The notes beneath the pieces are model-generated. The model ran no database searches. It saw only the letters and a program-made list of their open reading frames with translations, and was not told where the DNA came from. A stretch of DNA of 64,000 nucleotides from the NCBI GenBank assembly GCA_964581605.1, contig CAZOPF010000013.1:1-64000 (forward strand), given 5' to 3'. A program made the position numbers and the translations under genes. This DNA is from CAADGU01 sp964581605. Lineage in GTDB: Bacteria; Chloroflexota; Anaerolineae; Promineifilales; Promineifilaceae. Below are positions 52,059-60,306 of this stretch, piece after piece (the stretch's first letter is position 1; each line of letters begins with the position of its first letter).

Positions 52059-52090
52059 ATCATACTGATCTATCGCTCAGAGATCGCTCA
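52059..52090 (-). promoter_or_regulatory. SARP-type promoter (two heptamers, 11-bp period, 8 bp before -10)
   Basis: Read on the minus strand: TGAGCGA (52090-52084), 4 bp, TGAGCGA (52079-52073), 8 bp, TATGAT (52064-52059). Predicted start near 52052, giving a leader of about 16 nt with GAGAGG before the ATG at 52036. There is no TTGACA-like -35. In Streptomyces, SARP regulators bind direct heptamer repeats with an 11-bp period whose last copy ends 8 bp from the -10 box. The same geometry is present here, next to a BTAD/SARP gene. Confidence 0.65.
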
Positions 52091-52150
52091 CAGGGGTCTG
52101 GGGCTGTGGCGAGGTGGCATGAGGCGGGGGGGTGGAATATACTGATTATT

Positions 52151-55100
52151 GTGATGATGGATGCACCGCTGACCGTTTACACGTTGGGAAGATTTGCCAT
52201 TTTGCGGCACGGCCGTCCTCTGACCGGCCTGTCCTCACGCACGGCGGAGGCGCTGTTGATTTACCTGATGCGGCAGACACGGCCGTTGTCCCGCCAGGTG
52301 ATTGCCGATTTTTTGTGGGATGACCGGGCCACTGACCGCGCCGCTGCCAATTTGCGCACCCTGTTGACGATGATGCGCAAAGAGTTGGGGGAGTATCTGA
52401 TCATTGACCGTTACAGCGTGGGGTTTAACCATGCCAGCGATTTCTGGCTGGATGTGGCTGAATTGGAGCAGCAATTGGCGGCGCTGACGCCGGTCATCCA
52501 GACGGCCGTTCCGTTGACCGGGGAGCAGGCGATGGCGCTGCAAACGGCCGTTGACCTGTATCAAGGCCCGTTTCTGGATGGTTTTTACCTGAGTGAATCG
52601 CGTGGTTTTGACGAGTGGCTGAGCCTGACCCAGGAACGGCTGCGCCATCAGGTGGAAAGGGGGCTGCGCCGGTTGGTGGCCCATTACCTGGAGAGCGGAC
52701 AGTATGAAACGGGTCGCCCATATGCGGCCCGGCTGTTGGCGCTAGACCCGTATAACGAAGTTGCCCACCGCCAATTGATGTGGCTGTTGGTGCGCAGTGG
52801 GCAGCGCCATGCGGCGCTGGAGCAGTATCAGCAGTGCCGCCGCTTGCTGCTGGATGAGCTGGGGGTGGAGCCTGCGCCGGCGACAACGGCCGTGTATACC
52901 CATATTCGCGCGCTGGAATTTCCCCCTCCCTGCCACCTGCCCCGCGCCGACACGCCATTGATTGGACGAGAGGGGGAGGTGACGGCCGTGAGCCAGCAGT
53001 TGGCCCAACCCGATTGCCGTCTGCTTTCGCTGCTTGGCCCTGGTGGGGTGGGCAAAACCCGGCTGGCAATGGAAGCGGCCCACCGGCTGTGGCAGCAGCG
53101 CCCCGGTCAATTTTTGCACGGCGTGTACTTCGTCTCATTGGCGGGCATAGACGCCGTGCCGCAGATTCCCCTGCTGCTGGCCGAAAAGCTGGCTGTTTCC
53201 TTGCGCGGCCCGGCTGCGCCCCTGACCCAACTGCTCAACTATTTGCATGACAAAGAAATGCTGCTCATTCTGGACAATGTGGAGCATTTGCTGGAGCGGG
53301 ATGCGGCGGAGATGGCGAACTTGCTGGCCCAACTGCTGGCCGGGGCGGGGCAGATCAAACTGTTGGTGACATCACGTACCCGGCTGAATTTGCGCGAGGA
53401 GTGGCTGGTGGATGTACGCGGTCTGGATTACCCATCGCCGGGCCGTGTGGCGGACGCGGCGGCGTATGGTGCGCCCGGTCTGTTTCTGCACCATGCCCGG
53501 CGGATGCGCCACGATTTTGTGCCGGTGACGGCCGATTGGCAGGCGATTACGCATCTGTGCCAACTGCTGGAAGGGCTGCCGTTGGGGTTGGAACTGGCGG
53601 CGGCCTGGGTGCGGCACGCGACCTGCACCGAGATTGTGGCGCAGGTGGCGGCCCAGCCGGCGGCGTTGGTGAGTGGTTATTACAATGTGCCGGAACGCCA
53701 TCGCAGCCTGACGGCCGTGTTCGACTACTCCTGGAAGTTGCTGAGTGCGGCCGAGCAGCACATGTTGCCCCGGCTGACGCTGTTCCGCGATGGGTTTACG
53801 CAGGCGGCGGCCATGAGCGTGGCCCAGGCAGACCCGACAACCCTGCACGGTCTGGTGGACAAATCGTTGCTGCGGCGGGAGGCGGACGGCCGTTACAACA
53901 TCCATCCGCTGCTGCGCCAACTGAGCGCCGCCCACCTGACCTCGGAAGAGGAAGCGGCCACGGCCGAAGCCCATGCTCGCTATTACGCCGATCTGATTCA
54001 GGCGCAGGAAAGCAGCCTGGATGGGCCACAGGCGGAGACGTTGTTGGCGGCGTTGCGGCGGGAACGGGCCAATTTACTGGCGGCCTGGGAATGGGCGCTG
54101 GCGCATCGGGCTGTGCCGCTTTTAGGGCAGATGGCCGGTGGGCTGGCGTATCTGGATGATACGCAGGGGGCGTTTGTGGCGGGGTATGAGCGGTGTACGG
54201 CCGTGACAGGGGAGTGGCTGGCGGCGACGGACGCGGGGCGGTTGCTGGCCGGGCGCTGCCGGGTGTACCAGGGGCGTTTTGCGCATCAGCTAGGCCGTTT
54301 TGAGGAGGCGGAGGCGCTGTACCGGGAGGGTGTGGAGGGGTTACGGCCGTTGCCGCCTTCCCCGGCGCTGGCGCTGGCGCTGACCTATTGGGGGGAACTG
54401 GCGCGGCAGCAGGGCGACCTGGCAGCGGCGCGGCCACGCCATGAGGAAAGCCTGGCCCTCTTCCGCCAATGGGAGAATGCCCAGGGCACGGCGCGGGCGC
54501 TGCTGCATCTGGCGAACCTGGCTTTTGTTTCCGGGCAGTTGCCGGATGCGGCGCGGCAATATGAAGAGGGGTTAGCCATTTGCCAGACGTTGGGCAGTTA
54601 TCGGCAGACGGCCGTGTTTCTGGACAATTTGGGCGCGGTGCGGATTGAGTTGGGCGAGTATGAGGCGGCCGAGCAGACGTTGACGGCGGCGCTGGCGCGG
54701 CGGCAGGCGATCAACGACCAGTGGGGGTTGGCGACTTCCAACAATAATCTGGGGGTGCTGGCCGGTTTGCGCGGCCAATATGCCGAAGCGGAAAAGCGGT
54801 ATCAGGCGGCGGCGGATGCTTACCGGCAAATTGGTTATGCATTTGGCGTGGCCCGCTGCCTGACGAATCTGGGGTCTATGCTCATTTCGCAGGGCAAGTT
54901 GGAAACGGCGCGGCACTATCTGGCGGAGGCGCTGGCGCTGTGGCAGCCGCTGGATTCGCCGGAGGGGGAGGCGGATGCGCTGCTTTGCCTGGGGCAGGCT
55001 GCCAGCCAACAAGGGCAGTATGCCGAGGCGGAGGGGCTATTGCGGCGGGCGGCAACACTCTTTCGGCAGTGTGACCGTTCCATCTCGCTGATGCGTACAC

Positions 55101-55456
55101 TGGCCGATTGGAGCGTGGTGTTGGGGCGGTTGGAGAAGTTGGCCGAAGCGCGGGCGGCGTTGGCGGAAAGTCTGGCGCTGGCGGAGACGGCATCGTCCCC
55201 GCCGGGGCTGTTGTGGGCGCTGATGGCCGGGGCGGATTTGCGGGCGCAGGCAGGGGAGTTGGCGGGGGCGGCGGTCTGGTTTGATGTGGTGCAGGGTCAT
55301 GCGCAGACGACGCAGCCGGTGCGAGCGGAGGCGGCGCGGCTGCGGCAGCATTGGTCAGGCATACCGGCGCGGCGGGATCAGGCGCCTGCGCTGGCGCAGG
55401 TTTTGGCGGAACTGCGGCAATTTTTGGATGGCGCACAAACACTTAGGAATGGTTAA
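52151..55456 (+). CDS. SARP-family regulator: winged helix, BTAD, NB-ARC ATPase, TPR
   Basis: About 1,101 residues, AfsR-like. An OmpR-type winged helix is at about 5-95 (LTVYTLGRFAILRHGRPLTGL ... AAANLRTLLTMMRKELG). A BTAD helical domain is at about 100-245 (LYQGPFLDGFYLSESRGFDEWL ... LLLDELGVEPAPATTAVY). The STAND/NB-ARC ATPase is at about 262-520, with Walker A LGPGGVGKTRLAMEA, Walker B MLLILDNVEHLL and the sensor-like LLVTSRTRLNL. TPR repeats run from about 620 to the end. It would bind direct-repeat promoters after a TPR-sensed signal and ATP-driven oligomerisation. TATACT ends 7 nt before GTG 52151; ATG 52154 is an alternative start. It is divergent from the 68-residue and giant protein genes, its probable targets. 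Confidence 0.9.
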   Translation: MMMDAPLTVYTLGRFAILRHGRPLTGLSSRTAEALLIYLMRQTRPLSRQVIADFLWDDRATDRAAANLRTLLTMMRKELGEYLIIDRYSVGFNHASDFWLDVAELEQQLAALTPVIQTAVPLTGEQAMALQTAVDLYQGPFLDGFYLSESRGFDEWLSLTQERLRHQVERGLRRLVAHYLESGQYETGRPYAARLLALDPYNEVAHRQLMWLLVRSGQRHAALEQYQQCRRLLLDELGVEPAPATTAVYTHIRALEFPPPCHLPRADTPLIGREGEVTAVSQQLAQPDCRLLSLLGPGGVGKTRLAMEAAHRLWQQRPGQFLHGVYFVSLAGIDAVPQIPLLLAEKLAVSLRGPAAPLTQLLNYLHDKEMLLILDNVEHLLERDAAEMANLLAQLLAGAGQIKLLVTSRTRLNLREEWLVDVRGLDYPSPGRVADAAAYGAPGLFLHHARRMRHDFVPVTADWQAITHLCQLLEGLPLGLELAAAWVRHATCTEIVAQVAAQPAALVSGYYNVPERHRSLTAVFDYSWKLLSAAEQHMLPRLTLFRDGFTQAAAMSVAQADPTTLHGLVDKSLLRREADGRYNIHPLLRQLSAAHLTSEEEAATAEAHARYYADLIQAQESSLDGPQAETLLAALRRERANLLAAWEWALAHRAVPLLGQMAGGLAYLDDTQGAFVAGYERCTAVTGEWLAATDAGRLLAGRCRVYQGRFAHQLGRFEEAEALYREGVEGLRPLPPSPALALALTYWGELARQQGDLAAARPRHEESLALFRQWENAQGTARALLHLANLAFVSGQLPDAARQYEEGLAICQTLGSYRQTAVFLDNLGAVRIELGEYEAAEQTLTAALARRQAINDQWGLATSNNNLGVLAGLRGQYAEAEKRYQAAADAYRQIGYAFGVARCLTNLGSMLISQGKLETARHYLAEALALWQPLDSPEGEADALLCLGQAASQQGQYAEAEGLLRRAATLFRQCDRSISLMRTLADWSVVLGRLEKLAEARAALAESLALAETASSPPGLLWALMAGADLRAQAGELAGAAVWFDVVQGHAQTTQPVRAEAARLRQHWSGIPARRDQAPALAQVLAELRQFLDGAQTLRNG

Positions 55457-55496
55457 TAGAACGCAGGGGGGATGGGGTGTACGGCCGTGATTGCGT

Positions 55497-55550
55497 TATA
55501 ATCCCGCCCGTTTGAGGCAGACCTGTCAGGTTTCTAAAACCTGACAAGTC
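55497..55550 (+). promoter_or_regulatory. TATAAT box and leader hairpin before the ABC permease
   Basis: TATAAT at 55497-55502 would start transcription near 55509. The leader then contains a hairpin with near-perfect arms (GACCTGTCAGGTTT at 55520-55533, AACCTGACAAGTC at 55538-55550) ending 11 bp before the ATG. It may be a regulatory leader, or a transposable palindrome that landed there. No convincing -35 is visible. Confidence 0.45.
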
Positions 55551-55561
55551 TCAGGAATTAT

Positions 55562-56449
55562 ATGGACTCACACCAGCTACACTCGACCGAAGTTTTTGAT
55601 ACCGACGCTATTCGCTCCCCCTGGGGACAGTTGCGGGAATCATTTCGTTATAACTACCTGCTGCGCAACCTGGTGCTGCGTGATGTCAAGGTGCGTTATA
55701 AAAACTCGCTCTTGGGTGTGGTGTGGAGTCTGCTCAATCCGTTGTTGATGATGATGGTGTATACCATCCTATTCACCATCCTGCGCCCCGACAACAACAT
55801 CCAGCAGTTTCATATTTTCATCCTGGTGGCGCTGATTCCCTGGCAATTTTTGGCGGGGACGGTGATGGGGGGGACGGTATCCATCACCCAAAATGCGTCG
55901 TTGGTGAAGAAGGTGTTTTTCCCGCGCACGTTGCTGCCCACCAGTGTCATGTTTTCGCAGTTGGTCAACTTTGTGCTTTCTTTTGTGGTGCTGGTGGTGC
56001 TGCTTTATTTTTCCGGCATTGGGCTGACGCGGCATGTGGTTTGGGTACCGGCGATTTTACTGACCCAAATGATTTTTATGTTAGGGTTAGCTTTGGCGTT
56101 ATCTGCGGCCCAGACATTTTATACCGATACGTTACAAATCGTTCAGGTAGGCATCCTGGCCTGGTTTTTCCTGACGCCCATTTTTTATCCGTTTGAGGAT
56201 TTTGCCAATACCGCTGAAATGATGGGGTTGTCATTTAACCCGGCGCGGTTGATGCGCTGGATCAACCCCATGGCCTCGATAGTAGACAGCTACCGCACGG
56301 TGTTGTGGGGCACGATGAGCAGCCAGGGGCAGCCGGTGGCCATGGATCCGTTGATGTTGATGCGAACCTTTGTCACGGCCGTTGTCACACTCCTGGTTGG
56401 TTATTACCTGTTCACCAAGGCGGAGCATCTTTTTGGGGAGAAGTTATAA
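55562..56449 (+). CDS. ABC-2 polysaccharide/teichoic-acid export permease (Wzm/TagG-like)
   Basis: 295 residues, six membrane helices. The N-terminal cytosolic segment RESFRYNYLLRNLVLRDVKVRYKNSLLGVVWSLLNPLLMMMVYTILF is the family signature, with the amphipathic helix and the KVRYKNSLLG motif. Later parts are VALIPWQFLAGTVMGGTVSITQNASLVKKVFFPR and ILAWFFLTPIFYPFE. The protein forms the channel of an ABC exporter for undecaprenyl-linked polysaccharides. Its ATPase partner (Wzt/TagH) is not found in this window; downstream is an LCP protein. Either the ATPase lies elsewhere or a shared one is used. Confidence 0.88.
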   Translation: MDSHQLHSTEVFDTDAIRSPWGQLRESFRYNYLLRNLVLRDVKVRYKNSLLGVVWSLLNPLLMMMVYTILFTILRPDNNIQQFHIFILVALIPWQFLAGTVMGGTVSITQNASLVKKVFFPRTLLPTSVMFSQLVNFVLSFVVLVVLLYFSGIGLTRHVVWVPAILLTQMIFMLGLALALSAAQTFYTDTLQIVQVGILAWFFLTPIFYPFEDFANTAEMMGLSFNPARLMRWINPMASIVDSYRTVLWGTMSSQGQPVAMDPLMLMRTFVTAVVTLLVGYYLFTKAEHLFGEKL

Positions 56450-56465
56450 GAAGATGGAGTCGTCC

Positions 56466-56500
56466 CAGACAGCCGGTTTTTTTGAGAAATCGGCTGTCTG
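56466..56500. repeat. Hairpin repeat, CCGATTTTTTG family, copy 3
   Basis: Outer arms CAGACAGCCG / CGGCTGTCTG are perfect; the inner T/A tracts carry two mismatches. It lies between the permease stop and the LCP start (17 bp before the ATG). Confidence 0.7.
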
Positions 56501-56516
56501 TATCTATCACACACCT

Positions 56517-58067
56517 ATGAAGAAATTACCAGCCTTTATTATTTTGTGCCTCTTCGTCGGAACTGTTTTGCTGGTGGGTTGCGCTTCTGCCAGCCCTACC
56601 CCTTTTCCGACGATGATGGCAACGGCCGTAGCCGAACGTCCCACCACCACAAACATCACTTCAGAGGCAGTGGAAGCCGCCGTGGGTGAAAGCATGGCGA
56701 CGGCCGTGCCCGATACCAGCACCCCTGGCCCCTCGCCCACAGCCTCGAATACACCGCGCCCCTCTCCTATCCCCACGCGCACTCCCTCGCCCACCATCAC
56801 CCCCACTTTCCGTCCCCAGGTTGCGCCCACGCTGGCGGAAACGGCCGCCCCGGTCGAATTCCGTGAAGGAGTGCCCACGCCCTCTACGGCCGTGCCCTCC
56901 CCCGTGCCCACTTTTGAAACCCCAAACGAGATCACTAACGTCCTGCTGCTCGGCAGCGACAACCCGTTAGGATCAGATAGTCTGCGCACCGACACCATGA
57001 TCATCGTCTCCATCAACCACGAAAACCAGACCGCTTCTATGGTCTCCCTGCCCCGCGACCTGTTCGTGTATCATCCTGGCAAAATTATGAGCCGCCTGAA
57101 CACCGCGCTCACCCTGGGCGGCGTGGAACAGTTAGAGCAAACCATCCTCTACAACTTTGGCATCCCCATTCACTACTATGCCCAGATTGACTTTGACGGT
57201 TTTAAGCAGGCAGTGGACGCTATGGGCGGTGTAGACGTGGCGGTGAGCTGCCGTCTGCAAGATTGGCGGCTTATCTCCCCAGAATTAGACCCCAACGACG
57301 AAAACAACTGGCAGCAATTTCCTTTGGAGCCGGGCGTTCACCACATGGATGGCGATACCGCACTCTGGTATGCTCGTTCCCGCCTCTCTACCAGCGATTT
57401 TGATCGCGGCCGTCGCCAGCAGCAGCTCCTCCATGCCATGCTCAACCAGAGTGTTGACCTGAATCTTATCGCTGAAGCGCCGACTCTCTGGAACACCTAC
57501 AAAGACTCAGTTGTCACCGATATTGATATCGGCCGTTTGTTGCAATTCGCCGCCCTGGCCCCGGCCATTCGGGAGAATGGGGTGCAGCATCTCTATCTGG
57601 CGCGGGGTATCCAGCCCTGGACGACGCCCGATGGTGCTTCTGTGCAGTTACCCATTTGGGAGGGCGAAGGCAACTTTGGCGAAACGTTTAGCCGCCTGTA
57701 TCGCCCCCCCGCGCTCAACCGGGCCACCCGCCCCCCCATCACCGTGCAAATTGTCAATGCCAGTGGCAACCCGGATATGGCCTTGCTGGCGGCCGATAAT
57801 CTGGCCTGGTATGGTTTCATTCCCCTCATCAGTGACGAGACGCCATCGGTAGAGGCTATCACCCGGCTGGAGTATTACCACGACAATTTCAAAGATTCGT
57901 ATGACTGGCTCCTTAGCTGGATTTTTGACCGCCATCGTTCGCAGATTGAGCAGGTAGATGACCCCGCTTTCACCGATGACTACCGTGTTATCCTCGGCCA
58001 GGATTATGACCCCTGCCTGAACCAACTTTCGCAGCCGCAGGAGTTCTTGCCGGAAAGCAGTGAATAG
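56517..58067 (+). CDS. LytR-CpsA-Psr (LCP) family lipoprotein
   Basis: 516 residues. A lipoprotein signal: KLPAFIILCLFVGTVLLVGCA, with the lipobox Cys at 22. A long Pro/Thr-rich linker (about 25-135) suggests a wall-spanning stalk. The LCP catalytic domain is at about 140-310: NVLLLGSDNP, RTDTMIIVSINHENQTASMVSLPRDLFV (conserved Asp and Arg), YYAQIDFDGFKQAVDAMGGVDV, WYARSRLSTSDFDRGRRQQQL. The C-terminal LytR_C-type domain is PPITVQIVNASGNPDMALLAADNLAWYGF (about 400-480). LCP enzymes ligate undecaprenyl-linked glycans to the cell wall or to surface glycans. Beside the ABC permease it would attach the exported polymer. Confidence 0.9.
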   Translation: MKKLPAFIILCLFVGTVLLVGCASASPTPFPTMMATAVAERPTTTNITSEAVEAAVGESMATAVPDTSTPGPSPTASNTPRPSPIPTRTPSPTITPTFRPQVAPTLAETAAPVEFREGVPTPSTAVPSPVPTFETPNEITNVLLLGSDNPLGSDSLRTDTMIIVSINHENQTASMVSLPRDLFVYHPGKIMSRLNTALTLGGVEQLEQTILYNFGIPIHYYAQIDFDGFKQAVDAMGGVDVAVSCRLQDWRLISPELDPNDENNWQQFPLEPGVHHMDGDTALWYARSRLSTSDFDRGRRQQQLLHAMLNQSVDLNLIAEAPTLWNTYKDSVVTDIDIGRLLQFAALAPAIRENGVQHLYLARGIQPWTTPDGASVQLPIWEGEGNFGETFSRLYRPPALNRATRPPITVQIVNASGNPDMALLAADNLAWYGFIPLISDETPSVEAITRLEYYHDNFKDSYDWLLSWIFDRHRSQIEQVDDPAFTDDYRVILGQDYDPCLNQLSQPQEFLPESSE

Positions 58068-58107
58068 TGAGCAGTGAATAGTGAGCGGTTCAGCATACTG
58101 TTACCTG

Positions 58108-58545
58108 TTAACTTCCCCCCTCCCACTTCCGTCGTTCCCGTTTCTTTTCACTGATTTTGTGTTTGTTGGAGAGACGTTTTTCAACGGCCGTGTGGCTCGG
58201 CCGTGTCTTTTTGCGTGGTTTGGTGGGTTGAAGTGCCTGTGCCAGCACCGTCTGGAAACGGGCCAGCGCCAGTTCCCGGTTTTGCCACTGACTGCGGGCC
58301 GTCTGCGCCTGAATTTGCAACACCCCTTGATTGTCAATCCGGTTAGCCAATTTCTTCATAATCATGGCGCGTTGTTCTTCATTCAGGCTGGGGGAATGGG
58401 CCACATCAAACAACAGCGTGGTTTTGGTGGCCGTCTTGTTTACATGCTGCCCACCCGGCCCGCTGCTGCCAGAAAAGCGAAACGCGATCTCCGCTAACGG
58501 AATGTGCAGTGTGGTGTTAATGCTGATGCTAGTGGCCTCATCCAT
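58108..58545 (-). CDS. arfB: Peptidyl-tRNA hydrolase ArfB (YaeJ), ribosome rescue
   Basis: 145 residues. The GGQ catalytic loop is in FRFSGSSGPGGQHVNKTATK, followed by TTLLFDVAHSPSLNEEQRAMIMKKL. The basic C-terminal tail (PRKKTRPSHTAVEKRLSNKHKISEKKRERRKW) is the part that enters the empty mRNA channel of stalled ribosomes. Length and layout match ArfB, not full release factors, which carry an extra codon-recognition domain. It stands alone, convergent with the LCP gene. Confidence 0.93.
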   Translation of the reverse strand: MDEATSISINTTLHIPLAEIAFRFSGSSGPGGQHVNKTATKTTLLFDVAHSPSLNEEQRAMIMKKLANRIDNQGVLQIQAQTARSQWQNRELALARFQTVLAQALQPTKPRKKTRPSHTAVEKRLSNKHKISEKKRERRKWEGGS

Positions 58546-59080
58546 GCCTCTACGCTAAACCAATTAGCCCTGGGCGGCAACCTTTTCTTATCATTCGTTG
58601 CGCACTGCTTGACTGCCTCTTGCCACACGGTCGGCCACTCCGCAAACGGTGCCATACAGGGTGCCGGCAAGTTGGCTGATAACTCATTGAGCCTATGCTT
58701 ACGCGCGATGATTGCTGTCACAGGCTGCCCGGATGAAAATCATACACTTTACGGCCGTAGCGTCTTGCTTCGGTTTCATCCCATTTTCTCCGCCAATCTT
58801 TTTTCTGGGTTATACCGNNNNNNNNNNNNNNNNNNNNNNNNNNNNNNNNNNNNNNNNNNNNNNNNNNNNNNNNNNNNNNNNNNNNNNNNNNNNNNNNNNN
58901 NNNNNNNNNNNNNNNNNTCTTGCTTCGGTTTCATCCCATTTTCTCCGCCAATCTTTTTTCTGGGTTATACCGTTCGGCCGTTATTGACGCTGCCGGAAGG
59001 TAGACTTACAATCCAACTAACTGTGTAACCTGGCAGCCTCTCTGGATTTTAACCGCAAAAAATACAATGAAAGGCAAACG
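58546..59080. other. Spacer with 100-N assembly gap between identical 55-bp flanks
   Basis: No gene is recognised here. N occupies 58818-58917. The 55 bases at 58763-58817 and at 58918-58972 are identical (both begin TCTTGCTTCGG and end TTATACCG). This looks like two contig ends that share an overlap equal to an assembly k-mer length, joined by a fixed-size gap. If so, the true sequence has a single copy and no gap. The segment 58546-58760 shows some weak minus-strand coding character (KHRLNELSANLPAPCMAPF) but no family. Confidence 0.85.
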
Positions 59081-59416
59081 ATGACCCGCTCCATTCTTGC
59101 ACAAACGCAAAATGAATTTGCTCCGGTTATTGAAGATGTACCGCTGGTGGAGGACACGGCCGTAGACGACCGCTGGAAAGTGATTGCCCATGACGACCCC
59201 GTGACGACGATGGATTTTGTAGTCTGGGTGTTGGTGGAATTTTTCTATAAACCGCTGATTTTTGCCGAGGCGATTATGTGGCAGGTGCATACAGAGGGGA
59301 TGTCGGTGGTGGATGTGCTGCCGAAGGCAGAGGCGGAACGGCGTGTGGCCCAGGCCACCTTTGCCGCCCGCCTGCAAGGGTTCCCGTTTCGGTTTACTAT
59401 CGAACCGGAACAGTGA
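59081..59416 (+). CDS. clpS: ATP-dependent Clp protease adaptor ClpS
   Basis: 111 residues. The ClpS core is WKVIAHDDPVTTMDFVVWVLVEFFYKP, then AIMWQVHTEGMSVVDVLPKAEAERRVAQATFAARLQGFPFRFTIEPE. It carries the Asp-Asp, the VTTMDFVV pocket and the VHTEG motif that bind N-degron residues. It delivers N-end-rule substrates to ClpA or ClpC. The N-terminal 30 residues are the flexible extension that enters the ATPase. GAAAGG precedes the ATG. No clp ATPase gene is near. Confidence 0.93.
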   Translation: MTRSILAQTQNEFAPVIEDVPLVEDTAVDDRWKVIAHDDPVTTMDFVVWVLVEFFYKPLIFAEAIMWQVHTEGMSVVDVLPKAEAERRVAQATFAARLQGFPFRFTIEPEQ

Positions 59417-59449
59417 ACTGCTTACTGCTCACTGCTTACTGCTCACTTA

Positions 59450-60223
59450 TTACTCTCCTTTCCACACCGGCGGCCGTTTGTTAATAAAGGCATCCATCCC
59501 CTCTTTCTGGTCGGCGGTGGCGAAGAGCATGTAAAAGAGGCGGCGTTCCAGTCCCAACCCCGATTGCAAATTGGTTTCAAAAGCAGCATTGACTGCTTCT
59601 TTTGCCAGACGAATGGCCACGGGGGCGCGTTCGGCAATTTGTTGGCCTAATTTAATCGCTTCTTCGAGATACAGTTCCACAGGCACCACCCGGTTGACCA
59701 GGCCATATTGTTGGGCTTCGTGAGCGGAGAGGAAACGGCCGTTCAACACAATCTCCATCGCCAACGCCTTGCCTACGGCACGGGTCATGCGTTGGGTGCC
59801 GCCCGCACCGGGCATCACGCCAATGTTGATTTCCGGCTGGCCGAATTGGGCGCTCTCACTGGCCACGATCAGGTCGCAGGCCATCGCCAGTTCACAACCG
59901 CCGCCCAACGCAAAACCAGACACGGCCGCCATCACCGGTTTGGTAATCTTTTGCAGCCGATCCCACTGGTCAATCATAGAACTGTTGAGCATGGTTACGG
60001 GGGTAGCTTCCGCCATCGCCTTGATGTCGGCTCCGGCGGCAAAGGCGCGTTCATTGCCGGTAATGACCATGCAGCCGATGGCTTCGTCCGCGTCAAATGC
60101 TTCCAGCGCAGACATCAGTTCCCTCATTACATCTACATTCAAGGCGTTAAGGGCTTTGGGGCGGTTGATCTGGGCGATTCCCACACGGCCGTCTACCCGC
60201 GCCAGGATAAACTCGTAACTCAT
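59450..60223 (-). CDS. Enoyl-CoA hydratase/isomerase family protein
   Basis: 257 residues from ATG 60223, which has a strong AAGGAGG; the in-frame start at 60310 adds only repeat-derived sequence. Crotonase fold: INRPKALNALNVDVMREL, ERAFAAGADIKAMAEA (oxyanion hole), FALGGGCELAMACDLIVASESAQFGQPEINIGVMPGAGGTQRM. Both catalytic Glu positions of enoyl-CoA hydratase 1 are kept (QPE and LAMEIVLNG). It hydrates 2-enoyl-CoA in fatty-acid or amino-acid breakdown. The two following minus-strand genes are not obviously in the same pathway. Confidence 0.92.
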   Translation of the reverse strand: MSYEFILARVDGRVGIAQINRPKALNALNVDVMRELMSALEAFDADEAIGCMVITGNERAFAAGADIKAMAEATPVTMLNSSMIDQWDRLQKITKPVMAAVSGFALGGGCELAMACDLIVASESAQFGQPEINIGVMPGAGGTQRMTRAVGKALAMEIVLNGRFLSAHEAQQYGLVNRVVPVELYLEEAIKLGQQIAERAPVAIRLAKEAVNAAFETNLQSGLGLERRLFYMLFATADQKEGMDAFINKRPPVWKGE

Positions 60224-60306
60224 CTTTTCCTCCTTAACGAAGAGGAGATGGGGAGATGGAAAGAGTGGCCTGATGTTCAATCTTTCAAACTCCCAATCTC
60301 TTACTC

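Noticed and set aside
58494..58721. Gene upstream of arfB on the minus strand
   Set aside because: Overlaps the arfB start, no family, no ribosome-binding site.
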